DNA of 8,852 nt, from NCBI GenBank assembly GCA_947303825.1, contig CAMYZK010000088.1, positions 1-8,852 of the forward strand, given 5' to 3'. Below are positions 1-5,452 of this stretch, one piece after another (positions within the stretch are counted from its first letter, which is position 1; every line of letters begins with the position of its first letter). The translations under genes and the position numbers were made by a program. The notes beneath the pieces are model-generated. The model was given only the letters and a program-made list of their open reading frames with translations, did not search any database and was not told where the DNA came from. The DNA comes from an uncultured Prevotella sp. (GTDB taxonomy: Bacteria; Bacteroidota; Bacteroidia; Bacteroidales; Bacteroidaceae).

Positions 1-665
1 ACCCCATGCACCCTATAACCCAGGGGTTTATGAGCTACTCGCAGAACGTGAGCAAGCTGGCTGGATTCAGCGACCGAACTGGCGAACAGGCCTCTAACGG
101 GCGCGATATAGGTCTGCAAGTACAAGGCGACCTGATACATGTGAAAGGACGTCCGCTACTCCACTATCAGGCTGGTGTGTTCAACGGCGAGGGTATTAAC
201 GTAAAGGACAAGAACAACCGCAAGGACTTTATTGGAGGTGCATGGATAATGCCATTCAAGGGGCTGCGTCTTGGTGCCTTCGGCTGGAAAGGATACAGAG
301 AAGGTATCGGAGAGAAAAACCGCTACGCCATTTCAGCAGAATACTCAAACTATGATTTCACCCTCCGATCAGAATACATACACAGTCAAGGAATGGGTTC
401 GGACAAAGCTGCCGGAGATAAGGCCGACGGTCTATATGCACTGACAATAGTGCCTATAGTGAAAAACAAGTTCCACTTAAAAGCCCGTTATGACGTGTAC
501 CGCAACAAGAAGGAATGGGCTTCCAGTAAGACATACTATGAGGTTGGTGCCGACTATCTGTTTACGAAGAACCTACAGCTCAACCTAGAGTATGCCAGGG
601 TGAACGAGCGTTCTACAAAAGACAACTACAACCTGATTGACGTAGAGCTTGATGTTCGCTTCTAG
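1..665 (+). CDS. Phosphate-selective porin O/P family outer-membrane protein, C-terminal part (5' end outside window)
   Basis: The reading frame is open to the left window edge, so this is the C-terminal roughly 220 residues of a longer outer-membrane beta-barrel; the ATG at position 6 is probably internal. What is visible fits the OprP/OprO-like porins of Bacteroidetes: an early stretch with YSQNVSKLAGF, then GRDIGLQVQGD, then QAGVFNGEGIN, followed by alternating hydrophobic and polar beta-strands such as GLRLGAFGW, FTLRSEYIHSQG and LQLNLEYARV. The chain ends in phenylalanine (DVELDVRF when read to the last residue), the usual C-terminal signature recognised by the BAM assembly machinery. 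Known members are trimeric channels for anions such as phosphate, but selectivity in Bacteroidetes homologues is mostly untested and cannot be read here. The stop codon lies inside the start of the asparaginase gene, so the two are probably co-transcribed. Family assignment is fairly sure; substrate is not. Confidence 0.85.
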   Translation, partial: PMHPITQGFMSYSQNVSKLAGFSDRTGEQASNGRDIGLQVQGDLIHVKGRPLLHYQAGVFNGEGINVKDKNNRKDFIGGAWIMPFKGLRLGAFGWKGYREGIGEKNRYAISAEYSNYDFTLRSEYIHSQGMGSDKAAGDKADGLYALTIVPIVKNKFHLKARYDVYRNKKEWASSKTYYEVGADYLFTKNLQLNLEYARVNERSTKDNYNLIDVELDVRF

Positions 666-1683
666 TGTACTCCTCATCTATACTGGCGGGACTATTGGAA
701 TGAACCACAACCCGCGCACAGGTGCCCTGGAGCCTTTCGACTTCGAGCACCTACGCTCCTGCGTGCCAGAGCTGGAACAGTTCTCAACAGAGATAAACAC
801 CTATCAGTTTGACCCTCCGCTAGACAGCAGCGACATGTCGCCTGCGATGTGGACAAGCCTAGTACATATCATAGCCGACAACTATGACAGCTATGACGGC
901 TTCATAATACTTCACGGCACCGACACGATGGCTTATACGGCATCGGCACTGTCATTCATGCTGGAGAACCTGACAAAGCCCGTGATACTGACAGGATCAC
1001 AGCTACCTATAGGCCAGCTGCGGACAGATGGCAAGGAGAATCTCATTACATCGATAGAGATAGCCGCAGCTCGCAGGCCTGATGGCACAGCCTTCGTACC
1101 TGAGGTGTGCATATACTTCAACGGCCACCTGATGCGCGGCAACCGAACAACGAAGAAGAGTGTAGAAGAGTTTAATGCCTTCGAGTCGTTCAACTATCCA
1201 CATCTGGCCGATGCTGGTGTTCAGATAACATATCATGAGGAATATATACACAGGCCTGACTTCAGGTTGAAGATGAGGCCACAGTTCAAACTCGATGCTA
1301 ATGTTATCATCTTCTCTCTGTTCCCCGGTGTGCGCGAAGACCTTATACGCCACATCATTGCCACACCCAACCTGCGCAGTATAGTGATGCGCACCTTCGG
1401 CAGCGGCAATGCCCCACAGTCTCCTTGGCTTATCGGTGCTCTGAAACAGGGTACAGCAGCAGGAAAGGTGATAGTAAACATAAGCCAGTGCATGCAAGGA
1501 GCTGTAGAGATGTCGCGCTACGACTCTGGCTTCCGCCTTAAGGAAGCGGGAGTGATAAGCGGACGAAACTCTACTGTAGAGGCAGCAGTGACAAAGCTAA
1601 TGTATCTTCAAGGCAAATATGAAGACAACGAGCAGGTGCGTAAATATATGAGCCGCTCCATCTGCGGAGAGATAACAGTATGA
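652..1683 (+). CDS. ansA: Type I (cytoplasmic) L-asparaginase
   Basis: This enzyme hydrolyses L-asparagine to L-aspartate and ammonia. The 343-residue protein matches E. coli AnsA in length and along its whole sequence. From the ATG at 652, the first active-site motif YTGGTIGM lies at residues 10-17 (nucleophile Thr11 in TGGT), and the second, HGTDTMAYTASALSFM, begins at residue 88 with the Thr-Asp pair at 90-91. LTGSQLP follows near 113, and the catalytic lysine lies in GNRTTKK near 168. The NISQCMQGAV stretch near 277-286 carries a cysteine at 280 that matches the allosteric-site cysteine of E. coli AnsA. There is no signal peptide, which supports the cytoplasmic type I over the periplasmic type II. 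A TTG at 649 is also in frame, but the ATG is the better start. The first 14 nt overlap the end of the porin gene in another frame, which points to translational coupling. There is no clear Shine-Dalgarno sequence, as is usual in Bacteroidetes. Confidence 0.95.
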   Translation: MFASSVLLIYTGGTIGMNHNPRTGALEPFDFEHLRSCVPELEQFSTEINTYQFDPPLDSSDMSPAMWTSLVHIIADNYDSYDGFIILHGTDTMAYTASALSFMLENLTKPVILTGSQLPIGQLRTDGKENLITSIEIAAARRPDGTAFVPEVCIYFNGHLMRGNRTTKKSVEEFNAFESFNYPHLADAGVQITYHEEYIHRPDFRLKMRPQFKLDANVIIFSLFPGVREDLIRHIIATPNLRSIVMRTFGSGNAPQSPWLIGALKQGTAAGKVIVNISQCMQGAVEMSRYDSGFRLKEAGVISGRNSTVEAAVTKLMYLQGKYEDNEQVRKYMSRSICGEITV

Positions 1684-1693
1684 AGCTAGAATC

Positions 1694-1732
1694 AGTTAAG
1701 AGTTAAGAGTTAAGAGTTGAGAGTTGAGAGTT
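1694..1732. repeat. 7-bp tandem repeat AGTTRAG, five full copies plus a partial copy
   Basis: Starting 10 nt after the asparaginase stop, three copies of AGTTAAG are followed by two copies of AGTTGAG and a final AGTT, with no gaps. I associate intergenic 7-bp repeats of this kind with Prevotella-type genomes, where they seem to be dispersed, but copy number cannot be judged from this window. A second, different 7-bp repeat (ATGCACA) lies near 4101. No function is evident. Confidence 0.85.
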
Positions 1733-1733
1733 A

Positions 1734-1763
1734 TTCGCAGAGCGAAGCGGCGAAGCCGAGCGG
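1734..1763. repeat. Run of small GC-rich palindromes, probably part of a dispersed intergenic repeat
   Basis: Directly after the tandem repeat come three short inverted repeats: TTCGC-AGA-GCGAA (1734-1746), CGGC-GAA-GCCG (1748-1758) and the overlapping CCG-AG-CGG (1756-1763). They would form short alternative hairpins in RNA. Together with the adjacent AGTTRAG array they look like one composite intergenic element. This reading is inferred from layout only. Confidence 0.5.
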
Positions 1764-1771
1764 AGAGACTA

Positions 1772-1822
1772 TTTAGCCCAACTTTTACACCAAGTAGTTC
1801 ATGGTGTAAAAGTTGGGTTAAA
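1772..1822. terminator. Long inverted repeat between convergent genes, possible bidirectional terminator
   Basis: Two 21-nt arms (1772-1792 and 1802-1822) are inverted copies with one mismatch, which becomes a G-U pair in + strand RNA. They are separated by a 9-nt loop. The element lies between the 3' ends of the asparaginase gene on the + strand and the epimerase-like gene on the - strand, 19 nt beyond the latter's stop. That is where a shared terminator is expected. However, neither strand has a T-run after the stem, so it is not a textbook intrinsic terminator. It could instead block 3' exonuclease or be part of a repeat element. Confidence 0.55.
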
Positions 1823-1841
1823 ACAATAAACGTCTGAAGGC

Positions 1842-2933
1842 TCAGTCATTTACCAATATCTGGACTATGCGCTCTGCCGTACGCCCATCCCAACGGTCAG
1901 GCAAGGCGCATTTCTTCCACTTGCCGCCTGCCATTCTGCCTATTTCCTCCGACAGCCTCTCAGGATTTTCTCCAACAAGCACATTAGAACCTACTGTTAT
2001 CGTTTCCTGATGTTCAGTATAGTTGTTTAATGTAATGCAGGGCACACTGTTGAATGTGGCTTCCTCGGCCACATTGCCGCTGTCGGTGATGATGCCTAGC
2101 GCATGAGCCGTAAGCCATCCGAACTCAAGGTAAGGCAATGGATCCACGAACTGGATGCCGGACCCGGGAGCGATTAGCGAAGCCACGGTGTCGTAGGCAT
2201 TCCTGCGCAGCGGAGCAATGACAGGTATCCCTTTGGCAGCAGTAGTAATAGCATCTACCATCTTACGCAGACGTTCCTTGTCAGCCAGCAAGGCTTTTCT
2301 GTTTAGCGTAAAGACGATGTACCTTCCTTCTTCCAAATCCAAGTCAGGACGATGCAGCCTGTTATAGTTAAAGCGCAAAGAGTCCATAAGTATGTTTCCC
2401 ACCATGTAGGTTCCACCTGCCACATTACTTGTTCCACCCTCCACCAGGCTGGTCTGCTCGCGCGAGGCAATGCTGTTGCTTTTCATGCCAGCAGTAAAGA
2501 GATAGTCGCTCAGGGCATCGATAACAAGCCTGTTCACCTCCTTCGGCATCTTCATGTCGAAAGAGCGTGTGCCAGCCACCAAGTGGGCCAATTTGAGACC
2601 ACGCTTCTTGGTAACAATAGCTGCAGCCATGGTCGAAGCCAGGTCATCGACAACGATTACAACGTCTGTGGGTTCCTTGTCAAGATAGGCATCAAACTCA
2701 GCCATCACACGGCTCGTTATCTCATTGAGACTTGTGCTGTCTACTCCCAGGAAGACATCGGGCCTGGGCATCTGCAGGTCATCAAAGAGCGAAGCCTCAA
2801 GAGTAGGATCGTCGCTCTTGCCTGCGTAGACAAATCTATAAGATGCGCCGGGGTTCTTGTCTATAGCCCGCAGCAGAGGAGCAATCTTTACGAAGTTAGG
2901 TCTTGCTCCGGCCACTATTGTAATGTTTTTCAT
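1842..2933 (-). CDS. Divergent UDP-N-acetylglucosamine 2-epimerase-like protein (WecB/NeuC fold) lacking two catalytic residues
   Basis: The 363-residue, apparently cytoplasmic protein has the length and motif order of non-hydrolysing UDP-GlcNAc 2-epimerases, which interconvert UDP-GlcNAc and UDP-ManNAc. Visible landmarks are GARPNFVKIAPLL at 9-21, VVDDLASTMAAA at 94-105 in place of the usual GDT-containing loop, AHLVAGTRS at 116-124, MPKEVNR at 129-135, GNILMDSL at 179-186, FVDPLPYLEF at 262-271 and TDSGNVAEEA at 283-292. By eye-alignment to E. coli WecB, the Asp (97) and second Glu (132) are kept. The Glu of HVEAG is Val119, and the His of GHRREN is Asn211; the HxGQH-like loop is AGKSDD. 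Epimerase activity is therefore doubtful, and it may be a related enzyme or a nucleotide-sugar-binding protein. Its ATG overlaps the upstream TPR gene's TGA as ATGA, so translation is probably coupled. No polysaccharide genes lie nearby in the window. Confidence 0.82.
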   Translation of the reverse strand: MKNITIVAGARPNFVKIAPLLRAIDKNPGASYRFVYAGKSDDPTLEASLFDDLQMPRPDVFLGVDSTSLNEITSRVMAEFDAYLDKEPTDVVIVVDDLASTMAAAIVTKKRGLKLAHLVAGTRSFDMKMPKEVNRLVIDALSDYLFTAGMKSNSIASREQTSLVEGGTSNVAGGTYMVGNILMDSLRFNYNRLHRPDLDLEEGRYIVFTLNRKALLADKERLRKMVDAITTAAKGIPVIAPLRRNAYDTVASLIAPGSGIQFVDPLPYLEFGWLTAHALGIITDSGNVAEEATFNSVPCITLNNYTEHQETITVGSNVLVGENPERLSEEIGRMAGGKWKKCALPDRWDGRTAERIVQILVND

Positions 2934-4141
2934 TTGTCTTGCGATTTAAGTATTCTGTCAATCTCGTCAAACTGGCGTCCAAGATTCAGGTTAAGGTATA
3001 TGCGATAGAGTGCAGGTGCCCACTTGTCCTTCTCGTCTGGCATCAAGTGCCGGTAGTATTCCATATAGGTACGGGCCTTCTGGTAGTAGGTTGTTAGCCT
3101 AGGCTTGTCGGCCTGGACATCTGGAGCCATGGCCATATTAAGGAATGCCATACCTGCATTGAAATAAGGTTCTGGCATACTGTCGTTTATATGAATAAGT
3201 TTCTCACTATACTTTACGCTTTCCTCCCATCTCTCCATACGCAGCAGCGTTGACGACTTAGCAAAGATATAGAGTTGGCAGCTGTCGCACAGGGCAAGGG
3301 CGTTGTCGGCTATTTGCAGTGCTTTCTGAAAATCTTGCTTTTGTGTGTATGCATCAATAAGACGTGGGAAGAAATAGGCAAATGTAGGGTTATGGCTGAA
3401 GCCCTTCTCCAGTGTAGCCAGATAGCTGCCGCTGTCGTCTTGCCGCCGATATGCCTCCGCCATAAATTCAAGGAGGTAGTCGGTCTTTGTGGTGTCACGC
3501 ATAGCCAGCTGGCTATGTTTCAGTGTGAGCGATGGATTGCCTGCCTTATACGCGCTGTAGGTAGCCCAGTATGCGGCCTCGGCCATCCGGCTGTCGTTTG
3601 CAGTATAGTTGAACGAGGCAAAGAGCGGCTGCTGTGCACAGTCAATATAAGTGTCCAAGTATTGGAATGCATCGTTCCAATTAGCTTTTCTAATGAAAAA
3701 CAATCCTGCACTCATAAGGTTCTGCCGGTATGTATGCAGCATTGTTGAGTTCTTCTGCCTGCTGGGTGTCTTTATTCGACCTTTGTTGTCGGGTACAGCC
3801 TCCAAACTGTCCAGCCTCTCTGCAATAGAGAACATCTTCTTCGTTAGAGAGAAGAAAGCGGCTGTGTCTTGTTTCTGTTTGAGATACATGCGCTCGTTGG
3901 CCTCGCCATACTGTCCTTTCACGGCCTCAAGCCATATCTCATACACCTGTTTGTTGCCCATGTTTGCCGAGTCTTTCAGCAGCGTTGTCATGAGCTGTTC
4001 GGCCTTAGCGTAGTTCTTTGTGCGGTTTTTCAGGTAGGTACGGGCCTGGCTCAGCTCTTTCTTCTGTGCCCAGGCCGTTGCAGGAATGAAAAAGACGAGG
4101 ATGCACAATGCACAATGCACAATGCACAATAAACTGCGCAT
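2930..4141 (-). CDS. Secreted tetratricopeptide-repeat protein, second of a tandem pair
   Basis: From the ATG at 4141 the protein has 403 residues and starts with a good signal peptide: Met-Arg, a hydrophobic core LLCIVHCALCILVFFI, then the cleavage motif AWA before Gln26. The mature part is alpha-helical with TPR-like helix pairs, for example DFQKALQIADNALALCD and RWEESVKYSEKLIHIND followed by PEPYFNAGMAFLNMA. It aligns along its length with the upstream neighbour: KQKQDTAAFFSLTKKM, DNKGRIK, YIDCAQQPLF and the C-terminal APALYRIYLNL all have counterparts there. It probably acts as a periplasmic or envelope scaffold, though no partner is identifiable. Start choice is uncertain. In-frame ATGs also exist at 4150, 4162 and 4183, and the 4183 start would lie only 3 nt after the upstream stop but would put a 14-residue polar extension before the signal peptide. 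The start region is built from an inverted 7-bp repeat. Confidence 0.85.
   Translation of the reverse strand: MRSLLCIVHCALCILVFFIPATAWAQKKELSQARTYLKNRTKNYAKAEQLMTTLLKDSANMGNKQVYEIWLEAVKGQYGEANERMYLKQKQDTAAFFSLTKKMFSIAERLDSLEAVPDNKGRIKTPSRQKNSTMLHTYRQNLMSAGLFFIRKANWNDAFQYLDTYIDCAQQPLFASFNYTANDSRMAEAAYWATYSAYKAGNPSLTLKHSQLAMRDTTKTDYLLEFMAEAYRRQDDSGSYLATLEKGFSHNPTFAYFFPRLIDAYTQKQDFQKALQIADNALALCDSCQLYIFAKSSTLLRMERWEESVKYSEKLIHINDSMPEPYFNAGMAFLNMAMAPDVQADKPRLTTYYQKARTYMEYYRHLMPDEKDKWAPALYRIYLNLNLGRQFDEIDRILKSQDK
4101..4128. repeat. 7-bp tandem repeat ATGCACA, four perfect copies, inside a signal-peptide coding region
   Basis: Four exact copies of ATGCACA run without interruption. Read on the - strand in the TPR gene, the array encodes the hydrophobic core of the signal peptide: because 7 is not a multiple of 3, three copies give the heptapeptide LCIVHCA before the pattern restarts with LCI. 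Two further copies in opposite orientation lie at 4156-4169, outside the preferred coding region. Confidence 0.9.
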
Positions 4142-4171
4142 GGTGTACATATTATTGTGCATTGTGCATTG
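4113..4171 (-). promoter_or_regulatory. Perfect 20-bp inverted repeat with the start codon in its loop
   Basis: Arms 4113-4132 and 4152-4171 are exact reverse complements over 20 nt and are separated by a 19-nt loop (4133-4151). In the - strand mRNA this forms a long hairpin whose loop carries the preferred start codon (4139-4141) and another in-frame ATG (4148-4150). One arm is 5' untranslated sequence and the other codes for the signal-peptide core. The upstream arm begins about 16 nt after the stop of the preceding gene, so a ribosome finishing there could disturb the stem. A role in translational coupling or start-site control is inference. Confidence 0.6.
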
Positions 4172-4186
4172 AGCGTCTCGCATTGC

Positions 4187-5419
4187 TTAGAGGTCTTTAA
4201 GCGATGGGTCGATGGCCTCAAGTTCAGCCATCTTGTCCTTCATTTCCAAAGAGTAGTAGATGCGATAGAGATGATAAGCCCAGGGAGCAATCTTGCGCTC
4301 TGGATCCAACACACGTGCTTTCTCCAGATAGCCCATTGCCTCACGCAGTATTGCTTTCACTTTCTCGGCGTTTGCATTTGTCAGACCCATAGTCTTCTTG
4401 TCCATCAGCTGGTCTTTCAGGGCATTGGCCTTGTTGTTCAGACATACGCCGATATTGAAGATACAGTTCACCCATTCAGGGTCTATCTCTATAGCTTTCT
4501 TGAACGACTCAATGGCATCCTCCCACTTCTCGGTGTTCATCTGTGCTTCACCTAGCATGCCCCATGCCATCTTGTTTTGTGGGTTGATCTCTGTTTCCTC
4601 CTTTGCCCATGCCATTGTTGCTTCATAGTTATGCATGGTGCTGTAGTAACCCTGGAGGAGGTTGAAGTACTGATCTTTCTCGGGTTTTGCCTTGTGCAGG
4701 CGTTTCAGCTCGGCTAGATAGGCAGCCGAGTCGGCAGCGGTCACGCAGGTCTCTTTCTGGATGAAGAGTTTCATGTTCATGGCCTCGTCTTCCTTGTCAG
4801 GAAAAGAAGCAGCAACATCTGCAAATTTCTTGGCAGTATCGAAGTCTTGCTTCTGATAGGCAAGGAGGGCAGTGTTGTAGGCTGCATCAGCAAGAAGTGT
4901 GTCTGCAGGCATTGTAATGTCGTTGAACAGAGGAGACTTAGACGACTCGATGTAGGCACCCCATGCTTTAATGGCACCGTCCATGTTCTTGTCCTGATAC
5001 TGCAATACTCCACCGTTGTACAGCCATTGTCTCTCATTCTTGTATCTTTCAGAATTAGCCTTATGGAAGCGCACCTTCACCTTGCCCTTCTCGTTGGGCA
5101 AAATGTCGTACTTCTCACATTCCTCGGCAGCCTTAAATCCTTCGATAAGAGAGGTCACCATTCTGTTTGTGTTTTGCTTTTTGAGGGCGAAATTCGTAAA
5201 TTCCTCTTGGTAAGCCTTGTATTTGATATCGTTCATGAGGTTCCATGCAGCCGCCTTGTCGGTAGTCTCGCTCGAATTAAGTGCGGGTGCAAGAACAGAT
5301 GCAGCTTTGTCAAGATCTCCACTATTGAAGAGCCTCTTGGCTTCTTTTACCAGGTTGTCCTGGGCAAAGGCTGTGGTGGCAGCTACTGCCATCATGGCCA
5401 CTGTAAAGATTTTTTTCAT
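4187..5419 (-). CDS. Secreted tetratricopeptide-repeat protein, first of a tandem pair, downstream of gyrA
   Basis: The 410-residue protein begins with a clear signal peptide, MKKIFTVAMMAVAATTAFA, cleaved before Gln20, so it should work in the periplasm or at the envelope. The mature protein is helical: a first TPR-like unit LVKEAKRLFNSGDLDKAASVL lies at about 23-43, and the most canonical unit spans about 284-314 (AWGMLGEAQMNTEKWEDAIE, then FKKAIEIDP). That is followed by WVNCIFNIGVCLNNKA and a final unit ending in LEKARVLDP at about 365-373. TPRs mediate protein-protein contact; no enzymatic motif is visible. It starts 33 nt after the gyrA stop on the same strand, and no promoter is apparent in that gap, so it is probably read from the gyrA message. 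It has no clear Shine-Dalgarno sequence. The next gene is a diverged paralogue. Confidence 0.9.
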   Translation of the reverse strand: MKKIFTVAMMAVAATTAFAQDNLVKEAKRLFNSGDLDKAASVLAPALNSSETTDKAAAWNLMNDIKYKAYQEEFTNFALKKQNTNRMVTSLIEGFKAAEECEKYDILPNEKGKVKVRFHKANSERYKNERQWLYNGGVLQYQDKNMDGAIKAWGAYIESSKSPLFNDITMPADTLLADAAYNTALLAYQKQDFDTAKKFADVAASFPDKEDEAMNMKLFIQKETCVTAADSAAYLAELKRLHKAKPEKDQYFNLLQGYYSTMHNYEATMAWAKEETEINPQNKMAWGMLGEAQMNTEKWEDAIESFKKAIEIDPEWVNCIFNIGVCLNNKANALKDQLMDKKTMGLTNANAEKVKAILREAMGYLEKARVLDPERKIAPWAYHLYRIYYSLEMKDKMAELEAIDPSLKDL

Positions 5420-5452
5420 GTTGTTAAGCTATTAAATAGTTATTATTATAGT

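Noticed and set aside
1003..1497. 164-codon - strand open frame inside the asparaginase gene
   Set aside because: The + strand asparaginase is conserved through this entire span, so the antisense frame is a shadow.
2352..3008. 218-codon + strand open frame opposite the epimerase-like gene
   Set aside because: It is antisense to a gene with clear family motifs, and its translation is rich in His, Cys and Ser without any recognisable pattern.
4101..4171. CRISPR-like array
   Set aside because: The units are 7 bp with no spacers, and the set includes inverted copies. This is a simple tandem/inverted repeat.
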